From positions 248,001 through 312,000 of the forward strand of contig NZ_CP079199.1 in NCBI RefSeq assembly GCF_024758565.1: 64,000 nucleotides of DNA. The letters are read 5' to 3'. Of the stretch, positions 1 through 11,098 are shown one piece after another. Made by a program: the position numbers and the translations under genes. Within the stretch, counting starts at the first letter, position 1. Each line of letters starts with the position of its first letter. Under the pieces are notes generated by a model. That model was given only the letters and a program-made list of their open reading frames with translations. It was not told the origin of the DNA and searched no databases. Origin of the DNA: Mesomycoplasma ovipneumoniae (GTDB lineage Bacteria; Bacillota_I; Bacilli_A; Mycoplasmatales; Metamycoplasmataceae).

Positions 1-1796
1 CACAAGACAGAATTGAGTGACATCCAGAATATTTTAAAATTAATGACATTTATTTTTCAGTCCAAACAATTAATGAATATCCTTTCAATCTTCCTCTTGG
101 GTGAGCGGCTCAACTTTTTTCAACAAATAGCAGCGTTGTTTGGCATTTAAATCGACTAACAAGCGCTGAAAAAGAAACAAGTTTTAATCGAGGTGCAAAA
201 AATTTAGAATCTAATTTGAATGACCAAAAAAATGTTGTCCAAAAATCTAAAACTGCTACAGAGCGAGCAGCTCTTGAAGAAATAATTAACATCGCTGGCT
301 CTTCAAATGAAGAAATATTTTATTCGACATTCATTTTTTTGAATTGGGGGGAGACAAAATCTCAACTTAAAGAAATTGAAAGTAAAAATCGAAATAATTT
401 AAGGAATATTGGCGGAACAATAAATCCACTAAAATACCGTCAATTGCAAGGTTTTGCTTCACTTTTTTTCCGTTTTAGCAACCTTTTAAAGGAAGAAATT
501 GAAATGCAAGCAAGTAATGTTGCATTTGGAATTCCTTTTACATCTCGAAATTTTAATGACGGAAATTATAATATAATTGGGATTAGTAAAACTGATTATA
601 CTCCTATTTTTTTCGATCTTTTTTTACAAAATCAAGATCGAAAAAATTCAAATTGTTTCATTTTAGGAACTTCTGGCGCTGGTAAGTCAACATTGACAAA
701 AAAATTACTAACTTATAATAAAGCTGTCGGAAATTCAGTGATTATTTTAGATCCACAAAACGAATATTGGAAAATAGGCGAAGAACTAAAAGCAAATACA
801 ATTAATTTTGCCAGTGGATCATCAACAATTTTTAACCCTTTACAAATTCAAAAAGTTTTTAATCCTCAGTCAAAAATTATTGATGCAAATATTTATAACA
901 ATGCAGAAACTATTTCGCTTCACCTGCAAAATTTAGAGCGCTTTTTCGGTATTTTGCTTCCAAATTTAGACCACAAAATGCTAATGTCAATCATTGAATG
1001 TGTTAATGAAATTTATAAAAATAAGAACTTTTATACACTTTTTAATGATGTTAGCCTTCTTGAGCCACATGAATTTCCAACTATTGATGACTTAATTGCT
1101 AATTACAAATTAATGAATTTTTCCTACATCAGTCAGCATGAAAAAATGATTGTCTCATCAACTTTGGAGTACGAATTTAGTAAATACGGGAAACTTAATA
1201 GACTTTTTAATGGGCAAAATTCTAATTTTAATATTGAAAATGGTCTTGTAATATTTAATGTTTCAACATTGATGCATCTTGAAAAACGTATTTACCAAGC
1301 AGCATTTTTTCTAATTCTGTCCTTTATAGAAGGGAAAATTGCTACAAATTTTTACAAAAATAAAAAAATTACCCTAATTGTTGATGAAGCACACCGATTT
1401 ATTGATGAATCAAACACAATCTCGCTAGATTTTTTGTTTAAAATTGCTAAAACTATTCGTAAATACAATGGTGGTTTGATAATAACAACACAAAATCCCG
1501 GCGATTTTGCAATTAGTGGGGAAGCTGCTCGAAAAAGTGAAGCTATTATTGAAAACTGCCAATATGCTTTCTTTTTTAACTTAAAAAGTAACGATATAAA
1601 TAAAGTAGACAAACTTTTTTCATCTTCGGGCGGACTTACTGATGAAGAAAAAAAATTTATTGCGCTGGCCCAAATAGGCGAGTTCATTTTTTCTGCAAAT
1701 TTAAATGATCGATATATTTGTTCAGGTTATTTTAACAATGCCGAAAAAAAATTATTTTTCGATAAAGGAGATAAACTAATTAACAAAGGAGATTAA
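1..1796 (+). CDS. VirB4/TraE-like ATPase, 5' end outside window
   Basis: The reading frame is already open at base 3 and runs to TAA at 1794-1796, so the start lies before the window. It crosses in-frame TGA (Trp) codons at 18 and 111. It carries a P-loop (LGTSGAGKST, about 667-696), a Walker B block (LIVDEAHRF, about 1375-1401) and a following TTQNPGDF motif. This is the arrangement of VirB4/TraE/TraC ATPases that energise conjugation-type secretion, acting at the inner face of the membrane. In mycoplasmas TraE-like proteins occur in integrative conjugative elements, and chromosomal relatives also exist. The stop overlaps the next start (TAATG), so it is probably co-translated with the large membrane protein downstream. 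No other conjugation gene is visible, so whether this is an ICE remnant or a resident locus is undecided. Confidence 0.72.
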
Positions 1797-4700
1797 TGAG
1801 CAAAAAAATACCATTTTTTTTAATTTCTGGCCTTGTTCCTGCGCTTTTTTTGTCAGCAGGTTACCAAAACACAACTTATTTTAAATTAAATAATTATGAT
1901 AATTATGAAACAAAATCTGAATTTGCAAATTTTAGTGCTCAATTTGACTTAGAAATTGAAAGACAACCTGATTCATTTAGTTTTGAATGAGTAAAAGATA
2001 AACAAATTAACTCAAAAAGTGAAATAAGAAAACTAAATTCATATTGATTTGATCGAGAGATCAAAGAAAAATTTTACAAACCAGGCTCAAGACCTGAAAT
2101 AATAGATGAAAATTTTGCACCTGAATATTGCAGTCAACTTGAAAATTGTCGAAATTGACAATTTTATTTAAATGAATCTAAATTCAGAAATTGAAAAGAA
2201 GAAACAATTTTTAACATTTACGGCGAGTATGATAAGTCAATTTTTGATCGAAATTCATTATCAATTACATCAAAAAAACATAATAAAATCAACATCTCAA
2301 ACATTTTAAATGAGTATGCCAAAAACAAAATTGGCGAACTTGAAAAGAATTTTAATCTTAAAAATATAAAAATAAGTCATTTAATTTACAGCGTGGGATT
2401 TGAATTACAAAGAGATAAAATTAAAAAATTTACTGTAAATTTGCAATATCGATATTCATACCAAAAAAGAGTTCTAAATAAGGATGTAGAGCTTGAAAAA
2501 TATTTGTCTGATTTAAGGCAAAATTTTAATAACTCAATTATCAAAAATAATCAAATTTCGATAAATATTGAAACAAATCAACAAAATAATAATGAAATTC
2601 AAAGTTTTTCGCTAACTTCATCTCAAAAAGGTCTAAAAGAAATTGAAAAAAAAGTTGCTGAATTTTCAAGCAAACTTTTTAAAGAAGACAAAAAATACAA
2701 CGCAGATCTACATTTTAACGTTATTGGTGACACACAAATCGAATTTTTTATCAGATTTAAGCACCCTCAGGACAAAAATTTTTACAATTTCCAGTTAAAT
2801 AGCAAAGTGAATGTGCACTTGTTTTTTGAGGATAATGATAAATTTTGAAAAAGACTGACAATTATTCCGGGCAATATTTATGATCCTAAAACTTATCAGT
2901 CAAAAATTGACGAACCAGTGCAAATTTCTGAACCAAAAACCGGAACATATGAGGGCGGAGTTCGGAGAATATACGGTGGAAAATGAGAATATCATAATAA
3001 AATAAAGCTAAATTTCATTACAAATCCAGATGAAAATGAAATTTTATATGTAAACGGAAATCCTGTCGATGTTTTGGATCTTAATTTTGATTATGATCTT
3101 GAGGACTTAAGACTTGAGCAAAAAAACCAGCAAAATTCAACAAATAGTTATAAAATTGAAATTAAAAAATTTAAAAAAGACAATAGAATACAGGATAATT
3201 CAGAATTAGTTGCCATCTATGAAATTGAATTTGTAATTAAATCAGCAAATTCAATTATGGATATAAAGTGATTTGCCTGAGATCCAAAAAATAACAAGGA
3301 TCAACAAAAATTAATTGAACCTTACTTAAAAGACAAAAATGGTCAAGTAATTTATGATCAATTTGGAGTTAAAGTTAAAAATCCTGAATATGATCCGTTA
3401 ATTGACGTAAAAACTGGGACTAAAAAGCAAATTGTTTGAGTATCAACCGGTAAAAATCCTGATTCTATACCTGAAAACAGCAATTTTGCTCAACTTCCAA
3501 GCGAAGTTTCGCGTTTTAATTTAGGTCTTGAATCAGAATTTGGGTTCATTGCAGAAGCAAGTGTTAGTGGAAAAGGCGCCAATATAGTTTTAAATTCAAA
3601 TCCTGAGAATGATAAAGTTTCATCTTTTAGATATTTAGTTGACTCAGATAATAGTGAAAATTTTGAAATTTTAAGCAAAAATGGCCAAAAATCAGAAAAA
3701 TTCGACATTACAAATAGTACAAATAAATATTTTTCGATCGGGGGAGTTTGACTTTTTTCATCTAAATTTGACAAAGGACTTTCATCATATAAAATTGTTT
3801 CTATTGGTGAAAATTCAAGTTCACAGCTTTTTAATGATGTTTTCCCAAATAAATCAATCATCCCTTTTTGGGAATCAAAAGCAGGTCAAATTTTAGAACA
3901 GTACTTACTTCTAGAAAAAATAACAAACGAAAATATCAAAAAACTGACCTATGAACAAATTTTGTTATATTGAAGAAATTTTATAGATAATGTTGTAAAA
4001 ACACAGCAAATTAAGAAAATTAATCAAAAATTAGACGAAAATATCGAAATTAAGAACAAAATTGTCTTATTAGTTCAAAAAAATTTAACTTTTGAAAATT
4101 TAGAACAGACAATTAACGAAAACACAGGTTCAAATCACGATTTTGCGAGCTCAACAGGTAGCAAAGCTCTCGAAATTAACCCAGAAATGATTTCTGAAGT
4201 ATCAAAATTTTTTATAGATGACAATGAAAATTCTAGTAATATTGATATAAAAATTGAAAATATTGTTCAGAGTCAAGATAATAAATTCGATTTTGACATT
4301 AAGATAGTTAAAAAAGATGATAAAAAAACAGAAAATTTTGAAGAAGTTTTAGGTATCTTAAGTTTTTCTGATATTGAAATTAAAAATTCAGAGCAAAATG
4401 AAAATAAAACTGAAATTAAATTTAATTTGAAAAACGATAAGCACACAGTAAACCAAAATTTGCAAAATTCAACTCAAATAATTGATTACTTTTCAAATCA
4501 AGAAAATTTTGATAAAGTGAATCTATTTTTAGAAGAGAATGACGAAAATATAATCGCCAATTTTAATCTAAAACCAGAATTTAAGGAGTTCTTTCATTTA
4601 CAAACTCCCTTTATTGTTGTGAAAAAAAGCATAAAAAATAGTGATATTTTTCAGGATTCAAGAAATATTTTTGATGGTCTTTTATTAGAGCGAATTAATC

Positions 4701-5431
4701 TTACTGGTATTGAAAATTTACAAAATGCCAAAAATTTTATTTTGGAGCAAATCCAAGCGAGTTGAAAAGACGTTAAATATAACTATAATTTTGACTTTGT
4801 AATTGAAAATTTTGATAATATCGTCGAAAAAGCGATAAAAAATATCGAAGAAAGTGAACAAATACCTCACAAAATTTGAAATTTGACTCTAAAAGTAAAG
4901 GAAAATCAAATTAATAAATTTTATGGATCAAAAACTATTAAACTCGTTAATATTATAGGAAGTCTAAATAACCCTAAAATTAACAATTTAAGTCAAATTA
5001 AAGCCAAAGAATTTAGTCTTTCTATCTCAAAAAATAGTGATAATTTGGAAAATGCCATTAAAGATCATGTCTATAACCTTCTTTTACCTGAGGAAATTGA
5101 TTCAAAAAAATATTTGTACCTACAGAATATTTCACAAATTGTAGATAATTTTCGAACTAATCCAAAATTGGAAAAAGCAACACTTGTTTTAAAACCTGGA
5201 ACACCTCAGCTAAATGGGAAAAAGGAACTCACTATTTTTAATTCAGATTTTTCAACTTTAGGTGATTTAAATTTTGGTGGTTTAGAAAAAAATTCTGACA
5301 CTACTGATGAGTCCAATATTGCAAAATCCACTGCTTATTGACTAATTCCGTTAATTATTTTTTCAATAATAGGATTACTGTTTTTTGGTTTCTGGATTTA
5401 CAACAAATTTATTGCAAAATTTAAAAATTAG
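1796..5431 (+). CDS. large secreted, C-terminally anchored protein, partner of the VirB4-like ATPase
   Basis: A single 1211-residue frame, with TGA read as Trp at about a dozen sites, runs from ATG 1796 to TAG 5429-5431. The start has AAAGGAG just upstream, inside the end of the ATPase gene. The N-terminus is a signal peptide (KK, then a hydrophobic run IPFFLISGLVPALFL). Residues about 1180-1205 form one strong membrane segment followed by a short Lys-rich tail, so most of the protein should be extracellular. The middle is Asn/Lys/Glu-rich and I recognise no domain. Coupling to the ATPase suggests a surface or secretion-channel component. CRISPR spacer 23019-23048 matches bases 2851-2880 at 29 of 30 positions, which suggests relatives of this gene travel on mobile DNA. 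No function can be assigned. Confidence 0.8.
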
Positions 5432-5475
5432 AAGCCACAGAAAAATAATAAGTCAAAATCACAAATGTTAAATTA

Positions 5476-5513
5476 AAAAAAAAGTCTTTTATTTAGGTAA
5501 AAGACTTTTTTTT
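5476..5513. terminator. bidirectional intrinsic terminator
   Basis: An A-rich arm, AAAAAGTCTTTTA, then a six-base loop, TTTAGG, then TAAAAGACTTTTTTTT form a hairpin with a T-run on + and an A/T-rich mirror on -. It lies 45 bases after the membrane-protein stop. It ends the + strand pair and may also stop transcripts arriving from nusG. Confidence 0.85.
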
Positions 5514-5605
5514 AAACTTTGTTTAAGAAAGGAGTTTTTTAAATTTTTAAAAAATTTTCAAAAAACAAAATAATAGCTGTTTTAGATAAGTTTTATCAAC
5601 TAAGA

Positions 5606-5636
5606 AGAAAAATTTTAGCCTTGATAGATAAGGCTC
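5606..5636 (-). terminator. probable terminator after nusG
   Basis: Read on the - strand, AGCCTTATCTATCAAGGCT is a clear stem-loop followed by AAAATTTTT. It lies 45 bases beyond the nusG stop. The T-tract is weak, so it may act together with the stronger hairpin at 5476-5513. The remaining bases between the two stops show nothing else. Confidence 0.5.
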
Positions 5637-5680
5637 AAATTTAAAAAAATATTTAAAAATCAATCACTAAAACTTAAATT

Positions 5681-6256
5681 TTAGTTATTGACCTTTTTTA
5701 AATTTTTATATTCAAAGGTCGCAGGAGCTTTACGCCCAAAAACATTTTCAAGTTCTACTGTTATTAAGGTTTTAGTCTCATTCATCTCAATAATTTTACC
5801 AATATCGTCAGAAAAAGGTCCTTGAGTCACTTTTACCCAATCACCAATTTGTCAACTTATTGCAGTAGTATCATTAGTTTCTTGAAAGCTAAGAATTTTT
5901 TGATTTCAATTTTCTTTCATTCGCTCAAATTGTCGTATTGAAATTGGTGTTGGTTTAGTTCCTCTACCATGAGAACCGACAAGTCCTGTTACATATTGAG
6001 TATTTCTAACAACAAATCAGGCTTTATCAACCATATTCATCTTGATAAAAAAGTAGCCTTTATATAAATTACGATATTTGAGTTTTTTTTCAGTTTTTCC
6101 GTTTGTGCTTTCCTCATAATAAGGGACATCAAATTTTATTATTTCCTGAAAGTGCTCTTCTAAATTTTCATATTTTATTCGATTTTTAAGTAAAGTAATT
6201 GCAACATCTTCCTTTGATGAAATGGTTGAAATCATATATCACTTATATATTTTCAT
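5681..6256 (-). CDS. nusG: transcription termination/antitermination factor NusG
   Basis: The 191-residue product has the NusG N-terminal (NGN) domain and a C-terminal KOW domain: GDWVKVTQGPFSD, then GKIIEM and LENVFGRKAPATFE. NusG binds RNA polymerase and modulates pausing, termination and coupling to ribosomes. The start is ATG 6256 (MKIYKWYMISTISS), with GAAAGGAG directly upstream overlapping the secE stop. UGA codes for Trp at residue 6 and in AISWQIGDW. It is last in the run rpmG-secE-nusG, the usual bacterial secE-nusG pairing. Confidence 0.95.
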
Positions 6257-6274
6257 AATATTTTTTGCTCCTTT

Positions 6275-6511
6275 CTAAATTCCTACTCCGGCTTGATTTC
6301 AAATATAGGCAGCAATAATTGTAATTGTGAAAAAAACAGCCATAAAAATAAGTGAAAAAATTATTGTTTGCCCGAAACTTTGAAAAGCGACTCGACTTGT
6401 TGGTCATTTTACCCTTTTCATCTCTTTAATAAAAAGGCGAAAGAAAAATTTTTTTTTCCTTTTTTTTATCCCATCGGGAATTTTAATATTTTTTGCTTGT
6501 TTTTTTCACAT
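6275..6511 (-). CDS. secE: preprotein translocase subunit SecE
   Basis: A 78-residue protein with a very basic N-terminal half, the SecE hallmark FIKEMKRVKWPT (about residues 28-38) and one C-terminal membrane helix (IIFSLIFMAVFFTITIIAAY). SecE clamps the SecY channel (secY is at 38547-39968). The start codon shares its A with the rpmG stop (TAATG). Trp at residue 2, in the VKWPT motif and near the C-terminus is encoded by UGA, so a standard-code search misses the gene. Length is close to the one-helix bacterial form. Confidence 0.93.
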
Positions 6512-6651
6512 TATTTTTCCTCTTGGTGTAAAGTAGATTTGCGACATATTTTGCAAAATTTATTAATCTGAAGGCGAGTTTGAAGGGATTTATTTGTTTT
6601 ATAGTTCCGATTTTTACAAACAAAGCAGCTTAGACTAATTTTTTTCTTCAT
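6511..6651 (-). CDS. rpmG: 50S ribosomal protein L33
   Basis: A 46-residue basic protein, [20 protein letters not shown], with zinc-ribbon pairs C9-x2-C12 and C33-x2-C36. It is therefore the zinc-binding (C+) form of L33. It sits just ahead of secE and nusG, a common bacterial arrangement, with its stop overlapping the secE start. The zinc-free paralogous form is not seen in this window. Confidence 0.9.
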   Translation of the reverse strand: MKKKISLSCFVCKNRNYKTNKSLQTRLQINKFCKICRKSTLHQEEK

Positions 6652-6692
6652 ATTAACCCTAAAAATTTAACATTACAGTCTATAATTATATA

Positions 6693-7262
6693 TTAATTTA
6701 GGAAAAAACTTCTTAATTTATTACTTGTAGTTCGAATAAAATCATTAACCTTTTGTGTGGTGATGCCAATTTTTTTAGCAATAACATTAGTTGGAATATC
6801 CTGAATAAAAAACATTTCAAACATTTCCATCTCAAGTTCGTCAAAAGACTCGGTAATTCGGTTGTAAATGTCTTGAATTTCTAGTTTTTGAAGCTCGGAT
6901 TCAACAGCAAATTCAATATTTTCAGGTAATTCATCAAGTGAAACCGAAAAATTTGCTATTTGATAGTTTTTTGTAGTAAAAGAAGTCACATATCCCAACA
7001 TAAACAATTTAATTTTGTGAACAAGATAATTTTCAAGCGGGATACCTAAACTTGGGTCAAATTCTTCATATAACTGTACAAATTTATCGATTGAAGCATT
7101 AAATAAATCATGATAAGTTATCGGTGTGAGGGCAAAAGTTTTCATTACTTGTTTTGAACAAGCTAATAAAATATGCGAATATTTATTTAAAACGGTAAAA
7201 TATCTCTTATTTTTAGCTATTTTTTTCTTACGATCTAATCACATTTTGTAAATATACCTCAT
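6693..7262 (-). CDS. sigma-70-like RNA polymerase factor, divergent
   Basis: A 189-residue acidic-then-basic protein. Its last ~55 residues (DELEMEMFEMFFIQDIPTNV, then IAKKIGITTQKV, then FIRTTSNKLRSF) look like sigma region 4, a helix-turn-helix that would contact the -35 element. The N-terminal half (TYHDLFNASIDKFVQLYEEFDP) resembles sigma region 2. Two starts are possible: ATG 7262 (MRYIYKMWLD) and ATG 7244. I use the longer; neither has a good Shine-Dalgarno site, though GAGG lies 12 bases before the second. The gene follows the rRNA methyltransferase by 6 bases, so it is co-transcribed. ECF-like alternative sigma factors are known in mollicutes; its target promoters are unknown. Confidence 0.6.
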
Positions 7263-7268
7263 AGTTCT

Positions 7269-7958
7269 TTATTTTTGTTTGTTTTTTAGATAAAAAAGTA
7301 TAATTCCCGTTGCAACTGTAACATTTAAAGAATCAATTTTACCTTCCATTGGAATAAAAAATGAATCATCACTAGCATACAAACTACTTTTTTTAATTCC
7401 AGTAGACTCATTGCCAACTATAAGTGCACAGGGAAAATTAAACTGAATTTCATTAATTTTTTTACTTTTTTCGCTTAAATCAGTGGCATAAATTCAAAAA
7501 CCTATTTTTTTTAATTTATTAATTGCAGCTACAATTGAATTTACAAGAATAAACTTAATACCTATAAAACCGCCTGATGCAACTTTGAATGTGGTTTCAT
7601 TTAGTTTAGCTGCTCGCTTTTTTGGCAAAATTATATGCTTAATTCCAAAACAATTTGCTGTTCTAATAATGTTACCGAGATTATTTTGATCATGAATATG
7701 ATCAAGAACTAAAACAATTTCAGGTTTATCCTTGTTTAAAACATCAATTTCAAAAAATTTAAAGTTTTCAACAACGCCAACAAAGCCTTGGTGGTTTGCT
7801 AAAACTAATTTATCTAAAAAATCTTTATTAACTATTTGTACTTTTTGGTTCGAAAAAATTGGACTATCGGGTTGTTTTAAACAGTAAATTTGTTTAAAAA
7901 TAAACCCATTTTTAATTGCTTCTATCACCGAATTCTTGCCACAGATATATTTAATCAT
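7269..7958 (-). CDS. rlmB: TrmH/SpoU-family RNA 2'-O-ribose methyltransferase (RlmB-like)
   Basis: The 229-residue product opens with the substrate-binding domain typical of RlmB (MIKYICGKNSVIEAIKNG). It continues with a SPOUT knot domain showing motif 1 (DHIHDQNNLGNIIRTANCFG), motif 2 (ALIVGNESTGI) and motif 3 (IPMEGKIDSLNVTVATGIIL). The trefoil-knot fold binds S-adenosylmethionine and methylates ribose, in RlmB at G2251 of 23S rRNA. The start lies 33 bases after the cysS stop. The cysS-rlmB pairing is seen in many Firmicutes and mycoplasmas. The RlmB assignment rather than another TrmH relative rests on the N-terminal domain and the context. Confidence 0.85.
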
Positions 7959-7991
7959 ATTTTTTCACTTTCGTATGAAACGCGGAAAAAA

Positions 7992-9200
7992 TTATGAAAA
8001 AATGAACCTTTTTCATAATTTTTCGCGATATTTATCAGCTTCTTCATATTTTTTTTGTTCAAGAAGTTTTTTTCAGATTTGAATATTTTCTTGATCTTCA
8101 GAGTTAATTTCTTTTTTTGTAAAGCTAAATCTTAGTAATTTGAATATAAAAACAATTCCTGAATTCTTTCTTTGTTTTGCTAAATTAGAGATTAAAAAAA
8201 TAGCATTAGAAAATTTTTGTTCTTCAATAAGTAATAAAATTTGCTCAACAGCGCTTTTTTCAATTTCTTTAGGGTCAAGAATTCAGTCAAAATAAATTTT
8301 TTTGTATTTTGTTATTAATTTTTGATGATTTTGGATTAATTCATCTGTTAAATTAATTGGGACACTAGGATTTATTGATAAAAAAATGCTACGAAGAACA
8401 TCTGGATCGTATTTTTTGGCAAATTCTTTTGCAAAAATTATATTTCCTATTGATTTAGACATTTTTTTACCATTAAAATTTACAAAGCCAACGCGAATTC
8501 ATTTTTTTGAAATTGCCTCATTTGTTAAAGCAAAATGTTGGGCATTTTCATTTTCATGATGCGGAAAAACCAAATCAACACCACCTCCGTGAATATCCAC
8601 TGAATTTTTCTCAAAATGATTATAAATAATTGCTGAACACTCAGTATGTCAGCCGGGTCTACCTAGGCCAAAAGGCGAGTCAAAAAGTACGCCTTTTTTT
8701 GTTTTTTTTCACAAAACAAAATCATTTATAGATTTAGTTTGACGATTGTTTTGATACAAATTGTCAATTTTTTGTTGAGAAATTACACCATAATTTGCAA
8801 TTTTACTTGCATCAAAAACAAGGTCTCCGTTTTGATTAAAATAAGTAAAATTTTTATCTTTTAACTCGACAATATAGTCAATAATTTTGTCAAGAATTTC
8901 AGTGACTTTTATTATTTTGTCAGGTTTTTTAACGTTAAATGTTTCAAGAACACTAAAATATTCCAAAATGTATTTTTGACTTAATTCAGCTTCAGTTAGC
9001 CCTAATTCCATAGCTTTTTCGATAATTTTGTCGTCAATATCAGTGATATTTTGGACAAAATTAACTTTTTTGCCAAAATATTTTCATACTGAAACTAAAA
9101 AATCAAACACAATTACCGACCTTAAATTGCCGATATGAACGTGATTATAAACTGTAGGACCGCAAAGATAAACATTAAAATTGCTTTTAGTTGAGCTCAT
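7992..9200 (-). CDS. cysS: cysteine--tRNA ligase
   Basis: A 402-residue class I synthetase that charges tRNA-Cys. It shows [18 protein letters not shown] (HIGH-type signature), the zinc-binding Cys/His set (GWHTECSA and [10 protein letters not shown]) and the KMSKS loop ([11 protein letters not shown]). The start ATG 9200 gives a short N-terminus ([10 protein letters not shown]). An in-frame TAA two codons upstream rules out a longer form. Mycoplasma CysRS proteins lack much of the C-terminal extension seen elsewhere, matching the length here. The gene overlaps the end of the upstream metallopeptidase gene by 14 bases. Confidence 0.95.
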
Positions 9201-9882
9201 AATTTGTTAATTTTTTAACTAAATCAGTGTAATTAGGTATAATTTTACCAATTTTTTCCCAAAAAAGCTTGCCATGGTTGCGAAAAAAATGGTGAACTAC
9301 CTCATGAACAATTACATAATCAATAATTTCCTTTGAAAATGCAAATAAATATTTGCTATAATGAATTTTTTGGCGATAATAATTGGTGCCTCATGATGTG
9401 TTTTTTCGTGATAGTTTGACTATATAATCAGGGACTTCTAAAGTTTTGGTTCAAAAATTTGTTCGTTGTATTAGGTAGTCTTCAAAATGTTTCATTAACA
9501 GTTTTTCAATTTTAGCCTCAATATTTTTTGGCCGACCTAAGGAAAAAATAACTAACTGACTTTGCAAATAGAGTTTATTTTTTGTTTTTATTAAGCTAAA
9601 ATAGTTTTTTTTGCCAAAAAGGTAAAAAAAAGATTCAGAAAAGTGTAATACTTGCCTTAGTGGCAAAATATTTATAATTTTATTAAAATATTTTGAATTT
9701 CTAACACTCCTAATTAAAACTTCATCACTTAAAATAAGTCCGGTCTGAACAAGAATATAGTCATCAACTAATTTAACTATTAAACGCGAACTTTTAGGCC
9801 TAAATTCAACAAAAATCGGATATTTTTGACCATTTAAATCAATTTTTAGTTCGCGAAACTTAGCTTTTTTGTTGGAATTCAT
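9187..9882 (-). CDS. YgjP-like (DUF45) zinc metallopeptidase
   Basis: A 231-residue protein. The C-terminal third has [17 protein letters not shown], the HExxH plus downstream His pattern of the YgjP/DUF45 (WLM-type) metallopeptidase family, preceded by the family's SRKNTSWGTNYY-like segment. The N-terminal half is the usual beta-rich part. The substrate is unknown; proteins of this family are cytosolic. It overlaps the CBS-domain gene upstream by 23 bases and cysS downstream by 14, so translation is coupled. Trp residues in the catalytic half come from UGA. Confidence 0.8.
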
Positions 9883-11098
9883 TTTTGGTTATTTTTAGCT
9901 CAATTGTATTTGCACTTTTGTCAATAATTTCAAATTCAAGTTGATATGTTGGCCAATCAAAATAGAATTTTGCCCCTAAAACCAGCTTTTTTTTCGAACT
10001 TTGGGATAAAAGTCACTGATTTAGATTTTTAAAATTAACAGGAAGATTAACCGCTAAAATTTTATTAATTGTCAAAATAGTAGTTTCAGCTTTTGTTGTA
10101 ATCTGATTTGGGCTAATTTGGTAAAAATCAAGGTCATCACGATAATCATACTCATCATAAATTGGACCCAAAAGACACTCAAGTATATCTTCAAATGTAA
10201 GAATTCCAACAATTTTTTGTGATTTTTTTGACTCAACTACAAAGCCTAAATGAGATTTTGATTTTTTCAAAATCTCATAATTTGTTTTAATCAAAGATGT
10301 CGCAAGAAGAAGAGGAGTTTTTATTATATGATCATTAATATCAAATTTATCAAGATGTAAAATGTCTTTTGAAAGTAAAATTCCAACAAAATTGTCGTCT
10401 TTTCAAACAGGAATTCGAGAAAAATTTGAGTCAATTATTACTTCTTTGATCGATTCAAGACTATCTTCGTATTTTACAAAGACAACATCCTCAAGTTTGG
10501 TAAAGTGTTTGGCGGTTTTAAAAGAGTCAAATTCAAGCGCTCTAATTGCCAAATCAGATTCATCTTTTTCAAGAACATCTTCTTGGTGAGCTTGTAAAAT
10601 TATTTTTTTTAACTCATTTTCAGTGTTTGTTACATTGATTTTTTTGACAAATTTAGTCATTAAAGCCGCTAAAGGAAGTAAAAAATAGTAAAAAAAACTA
10701 ATAAAAATCCAAAAAGACTTTAAAAATAAAATTGGTTTTTTTCGACCAAAAATTTTAGGGTAAATTTCACCAAAAATTATTAAAGGTGGAGTTGTTGCTG
10801 CTATTGAAATTAAAATTTGTAAAGATTCATTAATTGCTAAATTAGAAAAAAGTGCCGAAATTATAATAGAAATTCCGATATTTACAATATTATTTCAAAT
10901 CAAAATGATTGTTAAAGTTTTTTCATAATTATCATAATATTTAAGAATTTGCTTTTTTCCTCAAAAAGAATCAGAAATATTTTCATCAACTTTTGCCCGA
11001 CTTGTGGCGGTAAAAACGGTTTCACTTGCTGAAAAAATGGCCGAAATTAAAAATAAAAATAATAAAACAATTCCTAAAGCAATAAAATAACCCGGCAT
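9860..11098 (-). CDS. CNNM/CorC (HlyC-type) membrane protein with CBS domains
   Basis: A 412-residue protein. Residues 1-140 hold three to four membrane helices of the DUF21/CNNM type (GYFIALGIVLLFLFLISAIF, and FGEIYPKIFGRKKP at the end). Two CBS domains follow (SNFSRIPVWKDDNFVGILLS and HLGFVVESKKSQKIVGILTF), then a C-terminal CorC_HlyC domain. Such proteins are linked to divalent cation (Mg/Co) efflux; the old hemolysin label is weakly supported. The start ATG 11098 shares its A with the dnaB stop, and AGAGGA lies just upstream inside dnaB, which supports this start. Confidence 0.85.

Noticed and set aside
1796-5341. Treating the large membrane protein as a string of broken genes
   Set aside because: All segments lie in one frame separated only by UGA codons, which are Trp in this organism.
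5514-5560. AAAGGAG near 5529 as a ribosome site for an extra small gene
   Set aside because: No start codon with a meaningful frame follows before multiple stops.
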